DNA of 13,196 nucleotides from Actinomycetota bacterium (GTDB lineage Bacteria; Actinomycetota; Acidimicrobiia; Acidimicrobiales; JACDEA01), in NCBI GenBank assembly GCA_013816725.1, contig JACDEA010000023.1, positions 1 to 13,196 of the forward strand, given 5' to 3'. The position numbers and the translations under genes were made by a program. How positions within the stretch are numbered: the first letter of the stretch is position 1; each line of letters opens with the position of its first letter. Below the pieces are notes generated by a model, which saw nothing but the letters and a program-made list of their open reading frames with translations, had not been told where the DNA came from and searched no databases. Shown here piece after piece: positions 6,239 through 13,196 of the stretch.

Positions 6239-7047
6239 CCGACAAGCGCATGACCGCCGATGACGTCGTGGCCGAGATCGACGACGGCATGACGGTCGGC
6301 ATCGGTGGGTGGGCTTCGCGGCGCAAGCCCATGGCCCTGGTCAAGGCCCTCCTGCGTTCAGACCGCAAGGATCTCACGATCGTGAGCTACGGCGGCCCCG
6401 ACGTGGGGATGCTGTGCGCGTCGGGCAAGGCCCGCAAGGTGGTCTACGGGTTCGTGTCGATGGACACCATCCCGCTGGAGCCGCACTTCCGCATCGCCCG
6501 GCAGACTGCGGCGATTGACGCGGTGGAGCTGGACGAAGGCATGTTCCAGTGGGGCCTGTACGCCGCCGCGTTGCGGCTCCCGTTCCTCCCCACCCGGGCC
6601 GGCCTGCGGTCCGACGTCATGGCGATCAATTCGCAGCTGCGAACGGTGATCTCGCCCTATGACGACGGCGAGGAGCTGGTCGCCGTTCCCGCCATCGACC
6701 TCGACGTCGCGCTCGTACATCTGAACCGAGCCGATGCGCGGGGCAACACGCAGTTTCTCGGGCCCGACCTCTACTTCGACGACCTGTTCTGCATGGCCGC
6801 CGCCCGGCGCTTCGTCTCCTGCGAGCGGGTCGTGGCCACCGACGAATTCGCCGCCGCGGGGTCGATTCATACGCTCCGCATCCACCGAGGCCTGGTCGAC
6901 GGCGTTGTAGAGGCGCCGGGCGGCGCCCGCTTCACCTCTTGCGTCCCCGACTACGACCGCGATGAAAACTTGCAGGCCGAGTACGCGGCCACCGCAGGGG
7001 ATCCCGACGCCTACGGCCGGTTCATGGAGCGCTACCTCAATGAGTGA
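6235..7047 (+). CDS. ipdA: IpdA, alpha subunit of ring-C hydrolase (CoA-transferase fold)
   Basis: A 270-residue alpha subunit of a class I CoA-transferase-like pair. DGMTVGIGGWASRRKPMALV (17-36) and LTIVSYGGPDVGML (47-60) match the IpdA pattern; GGWxSRRKPM and the YGGPDVG loop are distinctive. IpdAB from Mycobacterium and Rhodococcus was shown to be a hydrolase opening ring C of COCHEA-CoA by a retro-Claisen-like reaction, not a CoA transferase. I recall a functionally important IpdA glutamate near residue 105; Glu101 in DEGMFQWG is a plausible equivalent, not verified by alignment. GTG 6235 overlaps the echA20 stop; ATG 6250 is an alternative. Its end overlaps ipdB by 8 bases, consistent with stoichiometric coupled synthesis of a heterodimer. 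Confidence 0.92.
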   Translation: MTDKRMTADDVVAEIDDGMTVGIGGWASRRKPMALVKALLRSDRKDLTIVSYGGPDVGMLCASGKARKVVYGFVSMDTIPLEPHFRIARQTAAIDAVELDEGMFQWGLYAAALRLPFLPTRAGLRSDVMAINSQLRTVISPYDDGEELVAVPAIDLDVALVHLNRADARGNTQFLGPDLYFDDLFCMAAARRFVSCERVVATDEFAAAGSIHTLRIHRGLVDGVVEAPGGARFTSCVPDYDRDENLQAEYAATAGDPDAYGRFMERYLNE

Positions 7048-7735
7048 CGCAACGAGGGCCGAGATGTGCGTGGCCGCCTGCGCCGAGGCGTTTCGGGGCG
7101 ACGGCGAGATCCTGGCCAGCGCGATGGGCGTCATTCCCATGCTCGGCGCCCGGTTGGCCCGGGCCACGTTCGCCCGTGACTTGCTGATCAGCGACGGCGA
7201 GGCGACCCTCCTCGACGAAGATGGCGTGGCCGAAGGGTGGATACCGTTCCGCACGGTCTTCGACACCCTGTGGGCCGGGCGCCGTCACGTGATGATGGGC
7301 GCGTCGCAGATCGACCGTTTTGGCAACCAGAACATCGCGTGCATCGGCGACTGGCAGAAGCCCAAGGCGCAGCTGCTCGGTGTCCGTGGCGCGCCGGGCA
7401 ACACCATCAACCACGCGACGAGCTACTGGGTGCCGAACCACTCCCCACGCGTCTTCGTCGATCGGGTGGACTTCGTCTCGGGCATCGGGTGGGACCGGGG
7501 CGCGGCCGAGATCCGCGTCGTCGTGAGCAATCTCGGCGTCTTCGACTTCGACACCCCCGACAACGCGATGCGGCTGCGGTGGTTCCATCCGGACGTCACC
7601 GTCGAGGAGATCGCCGCCGCCACCGGTTTCCCGCTGTCCGTCGAGGATGCCAGCGAAACACCGTCGCCGGGCGACGAGGCCCTACGCGTGCTGCGTGAGG
7701 TGCTCGACCCGAGCGACACCCGCGACGCGGCGTGA
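7040..7735 (+). CDS. ipdB: IpdB, beta subunit of ring-C hydrolase (CoA-transferase fold)
   Basis: A 231-residue beta subunit of the CoA-transferase-like family, partner of IpdA in COCHEA-CoA hydrolysis. Recognisable parts are the N-terminal MCVAACAEAFRGDGEILASAMG (9-30), VMMGASQIDRFGNQNIACIG (84-103), the GAPGNTINH loop (117-125) and WFHPDVTVEEI (181-191). The length is normal for a separate beta subunit. ATG 7040 is inside ipdA (ATGAGTGA, 8-base overlap), and the family's N-terminus fits this start; in-frame codons upstream to 6962 are a shadow of ipdA. The stop overlaps the ipdC GTG. Adjacent complete alpha and beta genes, both with conserved loops, argue for a functional complex. Confidence 0.92.
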   Translation: MSDATRAEMCVAACAEAFRGDGEILASAMGVIPMLGARLARATFARDLLISDGEATLLDEDGVAEGWIPFRTVFDTLWAGRRHVMMGASQIDRFGNQNIACIGDWQKPKAQLLGVRGAPGNTINHATSYWVPNHSPRVFVDRVDFVSGIGWDRGAAEIRVVVSNLGVFDFDTPDNAMRLRWFHPDVTVEEIAAATGFPLSVEDASETPSPGDEALRVLREVLDPSDTRDAA

Positions 7736-8763
7736 TCGCCACCGCTTTCACCGAACGCGTCGGCATCCGCCATCCCATCGTCCAGACCGGCATGGGCTGG
7801 GTCGCCGGTGCTCGCCTGGCCAGCGCCGCCAGCGCGGCCGGCGGGCTCGGCATCATCGCGGCGGCGACGATGACGCTGGCCGAATTGCGCGTCGCGATCA
7901 ACGAGGTTCAGGCCCGCACCGACGCGCCCTTCGGTGTGAACCTGCGCACCGACCAGGACGACGTGGGCGACCGCGTGCAGCTGCTCATCGACCGCGGTGT
8001 GAAGCTGGCCAGCTTCGCCACCGCGCCACGCGAAGACCTGATCAAGCAGCTACGCGACGCCGGCGTAATCACCATGCCGACTGTGGGCGCGGTGCGCCAC
8101 GCCGAGAAGATGGCCGGGTGGGGCGTCGACGCGGTGATCGCCCAGGGCCACGAGGGCGGCGGCCATACCGGGCCGGTGGCGACCACGTTGCTGCTACCCG
8201 CCGTCACCAACGCGGTCGACATCCCTGTTCTCGGCGCCGGCGGGTTCTACGACGGCCGCGGCCTTGTCGCTGCGCTGGCCTACGGCGCCGCGGGGATCGC
8301 CATGGGCACGCGGTTCCTGCTGACGCGCGAGTCGACCGTCCCGGAATCGGTCAAGCAGGTCTATCTCGACACGCCGGTCACCGGCACCGTGGTCACGACC
8401 GCGATCGACGGTGTGCCGCAGCGGGTCATCCAGACGCCGGCCATCGGACGGCTCGGCAACCTACCCCGGGCCGTGGTCAACGCCGCACGCTTCCGGCGCC
8501 TCACTGGCGCGTCGCTGTCCTCGCTGCTTCGTGAAGGGCGCGCCATGCGCCGCAGTGGCGAGCGCACCTGGGCGCAGGTGGTGATGGCGGCCAACGCACC
8601 GATGCTCACGCGCCAGGCGATGGTCAACGGTCGCCTCGACGCCGGCATCCTCCCGACCGGCCAGGTCGTGGGTGTGATCGACTCGTTGCCGTCGGTGGCC
8701 GAAGTCATCGACGCGGTGATGGTGGAGGCCGAAGCGACGCTCGCCGGGCTGCGTTCTCTCTAG
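7732..8763 (+). CDS. ipdC: IpdC-like flavin reductase (nitronate monooxygenase / 2-nitropropane dioxygenase family)
   Basis: A 343-residue FMN-dependent TIM barrel. IRHPIVQTGMGWVAG (12-26) is the N-terminal signature, FGVNL lies at 67-71, and the flavin phosphate loop has AQGHEGGGHTG (137-147), AGGFYDGRG (169-177) and MGTRFLLT (191-198). Despite the family name, IpdC (Rv3553) is a flavin reductase required for catabolism of the last two steroid rings, acting on hydroxylated CoA thioesters of the HIP type; I am not certain of its exact substrate. GTG 7732 overlaps the ipdB stop as GTGA. It is the fourth gene of the echA20-ipdABC operon, in the mycobacterial order. A generic nitronate monooxygenase is the alternative and is unlikely in this context. 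Confidence 0.9.
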   Translation: MIATAFTERVGIRHPIVQTGMGWVAGARLASAASAAGGLGIIAAATMTLAELRVAINEVQARTDAPFGVNLRTDQDDVGDRVQLLIDRGVKLASFATAPREDLIKQLRDAGVITMPTVGAVRHAEKMAGWGVDAVIAQGHEGGGHTGPVATTLLLPAVTNAVDIPVLGAGGFYDGRGLVAALAYGAAGIAMGTRFLLTRESTVPESVKQVYLDTPVTGTVVTTAIDGVPQRVIQTPAIGRLGNLPRAVVNAARFRRLTGASLSSLLREGRAMRRSGERTWAQVVMAANAPMLTRQAMVNGRLDAGILPTGQVVGVIDSLPSVAEVIDAVMVEAEATLAGLRSL

Positions 8764-8783
8764 GCCCCTAGGGTGCCCGGGCG

Positions 8784-9488
8784 ATGCTGTTCATTCATGA
8801 AGTGCACCGCATCCGGGGCGCGCGCGACGACGACTTCGAGGCCGCATATCGCGACGGGTGGATGCCAGCGCTGGCCCAGGATCAGGATGCACGGCTGCTC
8901 TGGTACTTCAAGCATGCGCACGGCAGCGGACCGGCGTACAACGCGGTCACCGTCACCGCTGCCCATGACCCGGCCGCGTGGGGACGCGTGGCCGATCGCC
9001 TCCAACGGGGCGACCTGCGCGACTGGCTGCGCTCGGTGGACGACACGCGCCACGGCGTCACGTCCAAGGTGCTGCGCCCGGTCGAGTGGTCGCCGCTGCA
9101 AAGGGCCGACCTGGCGACTGTTCCGACGACGGTGCAGGATCACCCGCTTTCGATCTACATGGAGGACACCGGGTGGCCGTCGGCGCCGCTCGACGACTAC
9201 GTCGCCTTCTGGGGCGAGACGTACTATCCGCTGTTGAACGCGCGACCGCCCGGCGAGCGGCTGCTCGATATCGAAGCCGTGTTCGAACCGCTGTACGGGA
9301 GCGGCCGGCGCAAGGAGGCGATCCTGCTTCAGAAGGTCATCGATCCGTCACGGCTCGGGTACCTGCTCACCCACGACACCGCGCCGGAGCACAAGGCGCC
9401 CGGTACATTCATGCACGACGCGTTGGCGTACCGCGACGAGTGGGAGAGCAAGCTGCTGCGCACCGCGTCGTGGTCACCGCGGTGGTGA
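8784..9488 (+). CDS. two-repeat NIPSNAP/EthD-like (dimeric alpha-beta barrel) protein
   Basis: A 234-residue protein made of two related halves. The first runs from MLFIHEVHRIRG to SKVLRPVEWSP (94-104) and the second from LSIYMEDTG (122-130) to SKLLRTASWSP (222-232). The closing pattern SKxLRxxxWSP is shared, and each half has the strand-helix-strand pattern, with a W/Y-rich middle, of ferredoxin-like barrels such as NIPSNAP, EthD and antibiotic-biosynthesis monooxygenase domains. A tandem pair could form a pseudo-dimeric barrel in one chain. ATG 8784 follows ipdC by 20 bases and AGGG lies 10 bases upstream, so it is probably the last gene of the operon. I do not recognise a characterised homologue. 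The fold is inferred from pattern, the duplication is visible, and the function is unknown. Confidence 0.75.
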   Translation: MLFIHEVHRIRGARDDDFEAAYRDGWMPALAQDQDARLLWYFKHAHGSGPAYNAVTVTAAHDPAAWGRVADRLQRGDLRDWLRSVDDTRHGVTSKVLRPVEWSPLQRADLATVPTTVQDHPLSIYMEDTGWPSAPLDDYVAFWGETYYPLLNARPPGERLLDIEAVFEPLYGSGRRKEAILLQKVIDPSRLGYLLTHDTAPEHKAPGTFMHDALAYRDEWESKLLRTASWSPRW

Positions 9489-9519
9489 ACGGGTTGGTCC
9501 GCCGGAGGGTGCCCGCGGG

Positions 9520-10293
9520 TCAGCGGGAACGGGTGCGGGGCGGGTCTTCGACCGTGGGAGCAACGATGGCGGCGAGATGTTGGACGGCGGTTTCCAGTTC
9601 GTCGATGCGGGCGGCGTCGGTCCGCATCTGCTCGCCGACGATGAAGGCGCCGCCCACGGCCGACAGCAGAACCAGCGCCATGCCGGCTGACGCCAGGTAC
9701 GGGATCTGGCGGTTCACGTCGGGTTCGAGGCTGAGCTTCAGGTAGCCGATCAGGCCGACGATGGCGGCGAGGGCGAGACACCCGACGCCGATCAGCAGAC
9801 GAGCGCGGCGTTGTGACGTCATGACGGAACCTCCAAGTTGAAGTTGTGACCGGGCCACGGTTGTCAGCGTGGCGAGAGCGAGGGCGATGGCCAAGACCGT
9901 TGCGAAACCGATGCCGTAGGCGCCGCTGACCGACGCGGCCCGGAGCCCGGCGGGTAGTGCAACGGTGCGGGGCCGGCCGCCGGGCACCGACGTCGGCGTC
10001 GGAGTGCTCGATGCCGTCGTCAGCGGTTCGGTCGCGGCAGGGAGCGTGTCGGTCGGCAGCGAAATGTCGGGGACGACTACCGAATCGACCGGCGCGATGC
10101 TGTCCGTGCCGGCCGATGTCGTCGGTGGCGAGGTCGTCTGGGTGGGCGGCGTCGACGGCAAGGCCTCCGGCGCGGCGGTGGTCGTCGGCAGAATCGGGAT
10201 CGGGGGGATCTGCGCCTCGGAGCCGGTGGCGACGACGAACACCGCGGTCGCCACGAACAGAGTGGCCGCGCCCGCCAGGATGAGTCGCCTCAC
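9520..10293 (-). CDS. multi-pass membrane protein with Pro/Thr/Ser-rich segment
   Basis: A 257-residue protein with no family I recognise. An N-terminal hydrophobic segment (4-23, after Val-Arg-Arg) serves as signal or anchor. Residues 28-118 are low-complexity Pro/Thr/Ser/Ala, as in extracytoplasmic linkers. Hydrophobic helices lie at 124-147, 165-187 and 196-220, and an amphipathic, possibly coiled-coil tail at 223-245. GTG 10293 is one base after the livF stop, so it belongs to the transporter operon. ATG 9822 (residue 158) inside the frame is preceded by GGAGG at ideal spacing. A separate 100-residue product (two membrane helices plus the tail) may therefore be made, or this could be two ancestral genes fused. 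It may anchor or modulate the transporter, but that is inference. Confidence 0.7.
   Translation of the reverse strand: MRRLILAGAATLFVATAVFVVATGSEAQIPPIPILPTTTAAPEALPSTPPTQTTSPPTTSAGTDSIAPVDSVVVPDISLPTDTLPAATEPLTTASSTPTPTSVPGGRPRTVALPAGLRAASVSGAYGIGFATVLAIALALATLTTVARSQLQLGGSVMTSQRRARLLIGVGCLALAAIVGLIGYLKLSLEPDVNRQIPYLASAGMALVLLSAVGGAFIVGEQMRTDAARIDELETAVQHLAAIVAPTVEDPPRTRSR
9820..9834 (-). promoter_or_regulatory. strong internal ribosome binding site (GGAGG) before in-frame ATG
   Basis: On the minus strand GGAGG (9834-9830) is followed after 7 bases by ATG (9822-9820), in frame with the surrounding gene. It is the best Shine-Dalgarno match noticed in the window, whereas most real starts here have weak or overlapping signals. 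It would start a 100-residue product beginning MTSQRRARLL and ending at 9520. Confidence 0.55.
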
Positions 10294-10294
10294 G

Positions 10295-11029
10295 TCAGCG
10301 ACCGGCCTTGCCCAAGTAGGCATCGCGGAGGCGGCCCTGCATCTGGCGGACGGCGCGCCCCTCGGCCATGTCGACAACCTGACCGCGCTCGAGCACGTAG
10401 GCGCGATGGGCCAGGTCGAGGGCCAACACGTTCTGCTCGACGATGAGCACGGTCACGCCGGCGTCACGGTTGGCTTGGCCGATCAGGTCGAACGCAGTCT
10501 CGGTCATCACCGGCGATAGCCCCAAGGAGGCCTCGTCGACCAGCAGCAAGCGGGGGTTCGACATCAGCGCCCGGGCGATCGCGAGCATCTGCTGCTGGCC
10601 GCCCGACAGCGTGCCCGCCTTCTGCTCGCGCCGCTCGGCCAGGATCGGGAACACCGTGTACGCCCGTTCAAATGCGGCGTCGACCTGCGCGCGGTCGGCA
10701 ACGGTGTAGGCGCCCAATTCGAGATTCTGGGCGACGGAAAGGTCGCGAAGCATCCCCCGACCTTCGGGAACGAGGACGACACCCCTACGGACGAGCGCTT
10801 CGGGCGCTAGCCCGGTGACGTCGTCGCCGTCGAGATGGACGGCGCCACTGAGGACCTTCAGTTGTCCGGTGATCGTCTTCAGCGTCGTGGTCTTGCCGGC
10901 ACCATTTGACCCCATGAGCGCAACGACTTCGCCGGCGGGCACGTCGAAGGTGACGTCGAACAACACGCGCAGCGCGCCGTAACCCGAACTGAGCCCGTCG
11001 ACGCGGAGGAGCGGCTCGCCGTTGGTCAC
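10295..11029 (-). CDS. livF: LivF-like ABC transporter ATPase (branched-chain amino acid type)
   Basis: A 244-residue ATPase with Walker A GSNGAGKTT (40-48), VPEGRGM (88-93 region), signature LSGGQQQ (141-147), Walker B LLLVDEAS (161-168) and VEQN (197-200) in place of the usual H-loop histidine, as is normal for LivF. The protein starts with GTG 11029, overlapping the stop of the livM-livG fusion as GTGA. It would pair with the fused LivG domain to power the LivH/LivM channel. HAAT-family transporters import branched-chain amino acids, amides, urea or aromatic and other carboxylates. The substrate here is unknown and no substrate-binding protein is in view. Confidence 0.93.
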   Translation of the reverse strand: MTNGEPLLRVDGLSSGYGALRVLFDVTFDVPAGEVVALMGSNGAGKTTTLKTITGQLKVLSGAVHLDGDDVTGLAPEALVRRGVVLVPEGRGMLRDLSVAQNLELGAYTVADRAQVDAAFERAYTVFPILAERREQKAGTLSGGQQQMLAIARALMSNPRLLLVDEASLGLSPVMTETAFDLIGQANRDAGVTVLIVEQNVLALDLAHRAYVLERGQVVDMAEGRAVRQMQGRLRDAYLGKAGR

Positions 11030-12912
11030 TTGCCCGCCCGCGCCCGCCCGCGGCCCGAACCCGCCGCCGCCCGCCCGAGGAACGACGCCACGACCTTGGG
11101 ATCGGCCGTGACCTGGGCCGGAGTTCCTTCCGAAATCAGCATGCCGGACTCGAGGCAGTAGCAGTAGTCGCACACGCGGGCAATGAGGGGCACGTGGTGC
11201 TCGATGACGACGAGGGTGAGGCCCAGCTCGTTCCGCAGCGCGAGGAAGCGGTCGCCCAGCGCGTGCGCTTCTTCGGGGCCGAGTCCGGCGGTGGCTTCGT
11301 CGAGGAGCAGCAGGTCGGGTCCGGCCGCCACCGCGCTGGCGATCTCGACGATGCGCATCGTCCCGTACGGAAGGTCGCCCAGGCGCTCCTTGGCCAGATG
11401 GTCGAGCCCGAACAGCTCGAGCGCCACCGCGGCGCGCCGGCGTACGTCGGCTTCGGAACGCAGCGTCGACCCCAGCCCGAGGATGCCGGCCGCCGCCGGG
11501 TACTTGGTGAGCCACGTCTGCGCCAGCAGCACGTTCTCGGCCACCGTCTCGGCCCGCACGAGGCCCATGTCCTGGAACGTGCGGGCCAAGCCGTACGACG
11601 TGCGTCGGGCCGGAGCGTTGTGGAGGAGGTCGATGCCGCGGTAGCGGATGCTGCCCGTTGTCGGCGCGAACCCCGACGCGGCGTTGAAGAAGGTCGACTT
11701 GCCGGCGCCGTTGGCGCCGATGAGGCCCACGATCTCACCTCGCCGGACTTCGAGATTGAGGTCCGACAGCGCGTTGACGCCGCCGTAGCGGACGGTGACG
11801 TGCTCGGCTTCCAGCAGGGCTCGCACCGGCATCGACAACGACAGACCGCGGCCGACGTCGCGCAACTGCGCGGCGGCCTCGGGCGCCTCGCCCAGATCGA
11901 CCAATCGCGGCCGGGGTGACGGCGGGTCCTCCCGTCGGCGGCCCAGGCGCCGCAGTTGGTCGTTGAGCACGCCGCCGATACCCGTTGGCTGGAGGACGAT
12001 GGCGGCGACGAGAAGGCCGGCCGACAGCAGCGGGGCGTAGGTGCCCAGATCGAGGTGCACGTGGGTGAAGGGCACACCGACCGATTCGAACAGTTGCGGC
12101 ACACCGTCGATGAAGAACGCCGCAGCGATGATCCCGGCGCCGGAGCCGGCGCCGCCGACGATGACGACGGCGACGAGCAGCAACGAGCGCATCAGTGCGA
12201 ACGGGTCGAGGCTCGTCAGCGTTCCCGGCGCGTTCTTGAAGGCCAGAAGCGCACCGCCGAGGCCGACCAACCCCCCGGAGATCGAGTAGGCGAGCAGCTT
12301 GGTCGGACCCGGCTCGATGCCGAATGCGTTGGCCCGGCCTTCGATGTCGCGTACGGCGAGCAGGGCGCGTCCGGCGCGGGTCACGCTCAGCCGCCGCCGC
12401 ACGAGCAACGCGATCGCGAGGAGGGCGACGGCGAAGAAGTAGAGAGCCGGATCGGTGCGGATCAGATTGGGGCGGTCGAGCGACTGGGCGGCGGCGGTGA
12501 TGGTCTGGTTCTTGAAGGCGTACTGCTCGGTGGCGTACTGCAGGGCCAGCGTGACGATCGCTATCTGGAGCCCGCGGATGCGCAGCGACGGCAGCCCGGC
12601 GACCGTGGCGACGGCGGCGGCCGCGATTACGCCGGCGAGCAAGGCGATCGGCCACGGCGCGCCGCGTCCGCCCACGTTGACGGTTGTGAACGCGCCGAGG
12701 CCGAGGAACGCGGCGTGAGCCAGTGACAGCTGGCCGGTGCGGCCAACCAGAACGTCGAGGGAGAGCGCGGCGATTGCCGTCGCGATCACCCCCACGAAGA
12801 TCGAGAGTTGCACGCCGTGCACCCCGGGCAGCGCGGGCGCGAGGAGGATTACCGCAACGCCGACGAGCCCGGCCGCCCTTGAGGGCGTCACGTCAAACCG
12901 CGGCACTTTCAC
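11026..12912 (-). CDS. LivM-LivG fusion: ABC permease joined to ATPase
   Basis: A single 628-residue frame. Residues 1 to about 320 are a LivM permease with multiple hydrophobic helices, the GRTGQLSLAHAAFLGLGAF motif (57-75) and the cytoplasmic coupling loop LAVRDIEGRANAFGIEPG (185-202). A charged linker (321-360) leads to a LivG ATPase: Walker A GANGAGKS (399-406), Walker B LLLLDE (534-539) and H-loop EHH (571-573). The signature is LPYGTMR (514-520) rather than LSGGQ; LivG proteins often have L-x-YG, but Thr-Met replaces the usual QQ. GTG 12912 overlaps livH by 20 bases; GTG 12906 is an alternative. The would-be livG start at 11832 lacks a ribosome binding site, so the fusion looks genuine. 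Confidence 0.92.
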   Translation of the reverse strand: MKVPRFDVTPSRAAGLVGVAVILLAPALPGVHGVQLSIFVGVIATAIAALSLDVLVGRTGQLSLAHAAFLGLGAFTTVNVGGRGAPWPIALLAGVIAAAAVATVAGLPSLRIRGLQIAIVTLALQYATEQYAFKNQTITAAAQSLDRPNLIRTDPALYFFAVALLAIALLVRRRLSVTRAGRALLAVRDIEGRANAFGIEPGPTKLLAYSISGGLVGLGGALLAFKNAPGTLTSLDPFALMRSLLLVAVVIVGGAGSGAGIIAAAFFIDGVPQLFESVGVPFTHVHLDLGTYAPLLSAGLLVAAIVLQPTGIGGVLNDQLRRLGRRREDPPSPRPRLVDLGEAPEAAAQLRDVGRGLSLSMPVRALLEAEHVTVRYGGVNALSDLNLEVRRGEIVGLIGANGAGKSTFFNAASGFAPTTGSIRYRGIDLLHNAPARRTSYGLARTFQDMGLVRAETVAENVLLAQTWLTKYPAAAGILGLGSTLRSEADVRRRAAVALELFGLDHLAKERLGDLPYGTMRIVEIASAVAAGPDLLLLDEATAGLGPEEAHALGDRFLALRNELGLTLVVIEHHVPLIARVCDYCYCLESGMLISEGTPAQVTADPKVVASFLGRAAAGSGRGRARAGK

Positions 12913-13196
12913 CGAGCAGACCCCGGGGCCGAACCAGGAGGACGAGGAGCACCGCTGCGAATACGGCGACCGAACGCGCCTCGGTCGCGACGTACGCGCC
13001 GACTATGGACTCGAGGACGCCGACGATCAGGCTGCCGACGATCGCGCCCCACACGGAGTCGAGCCCGCCGATGACCGCGCCCGACAGCGCCCGCAGCGCG
13101 TAGGTCGTCTGTCCGAACGGCGTGAGCCCCCCGAACGCCGGCGCCAAAAGTGCGGCAGCGACACCCGAGAGCGCGCCGCCGACGACCCACGCGAAC
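12893..13196 (-). CDS. livH: LivH-like ABC permease, C-terminal part (runs off the right edge)
   Basis: About 100 C-terminal residues of a LivH-family inner-membrane permease, continuing past the window edge. Visible hallmarks are a hydrophobic GGALSGVAAALLAPAFGG helix, the GQTTYALRALSGAVIGGLDS loop, WGAIVGSLIVGVLES, and the typical ending LVRPRGLLGES. The frame is open to position 13196. It ends at TGA 12895-12893, inside the first codons of the livM-livG gene, giving a 20-base overlap and coupled synthesis of the two permease halves. The promoter and any substrate-binding protein gene would be further right. Confidence 0.9.
   Translation of the reverse strand, partial: FAWVVGGALSGVAAALLAPAFGGLTPFGQTTYALRALSGAVIGGLDSVWGAIVGSLIVGVLESIVGAYVATEARSVAVFAAVLLVLLVRPRGLLGESAAV

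Noticed and set aside
6235..7735. Annotation of the pair as a glutaconate or 3-oxoacid CoA-transferase
   Set aside because: The GGWxSRRKPM and YGGPDVG segments and the echA20/ipdC context fit IpdAB, which is a ring-opening hydrolase on a CoA-transferase fold.
7732..8763. Annotation as nitronate monooxygenase
   Set aside because: The family fits, but position directly after ipdA and ipdB makes the IpdC role much more likely.
8766..8773. CCCTAGGG palindrome between ipdC and the next gene
   Set aside because: Eight bases, no flanking extension of the symmetry, and within a 20-base gap inside an apparent operon; probably chance.
9489..9527. Possible terminator between the convergent genes ending at 9488 and 9520 (CCCGC 9512-9516 with GCGGG 9523-9527)
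   Set aside because: Only a 5-base stem with no T-run, partly inside the minus-strand coding end; such short GC stems are expected by chance at this base composition.
9814..9821. TGACGTCA palindrome
   Set aside because: It lies within coding sequence of the membrane protein at the internal ATG, with no second copy noticed and no known bacterial regulator to assign.
11956..12726. 256-codon plus-strand frame
   Set aside because: Antisense to the LivM domain; Gly/Glu/Arg-rich composition arises from the complementary strand of membrane-helix codons.

Overview
This is a gene-dense window of high-GC DNA with no RNA genes, insertion sequences or CRISPR array. Many GTG starts, 4-base GTGA start/stop overlaps, a luciferase-fold oxidoreductase of a probably F420-dependent type and a steroid C/D-ring degradation block all point to an actinobacterium. 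The block has the gene order I recall from Mycobacterium tuberculosis around Rv3549c to Rv3553, but the surrounding genes differ from the mycobacterial locus. A non-mycobacterial actinobacterium, possibly an uncultured acidimicrobial lineage, is therefore more likely; the exact taxon is inference.

Layout. Positions 2-157 hold the end of an unrecognised plus-strand gene. A long imperfect hairpin (184-238) separates it from a minus-strand operon read 2524 to 230: a cyclase-family metal hydrolase, a luciferase-like oxidoreductase and a SnoaL/NTF2-fold protein. A 27-base divergent gap follows. The plus-strand operon 2552-4717 then encodes an alpha/beta hydrolase, a small ferredoxin, the IpdF-type dehydrogenase and a GNAT acetyltransferase, each overlapping the next. 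This operon meets a minus-strand SDR gene (4714-5448) tail to tail, sharing a TTAA that supplies both stop codons.

From a second divergent gap (5449-5479), which carries a CTGAC-N5-GTCAG inverted repeat, runs the plus-strand operon echA20-ipdA-ipdB-ipdC and then a gene for a protein made of two related halves (8784-9488). The remainder is a minus-strand branched-chain amino acid-type ABC transporter operon read from the right edge: livH (partial), a livM-livG fusion, livF and a multi-pass membrane protein with a Pro/Thr/Ser-rich segment.

Working together. EchA20 and IpdAB are known to open rings D and C of the cholesterol-derived bicyclic propionyl-CoA intermediate. IpdF and IpdC act on hydroxylated forms of that intermediate before ring opening. 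CoA ligation, acyl-CoA dehydrogenation, thiolysis and the KstR2 regulator are absent here and would have to lie elsewhere. The cyclase, luciferase-like, SnoaL, hydrolase and ferredoxin genes beside ipdF look like an accessory catabolic module whose substrate cannot be read from sequence.
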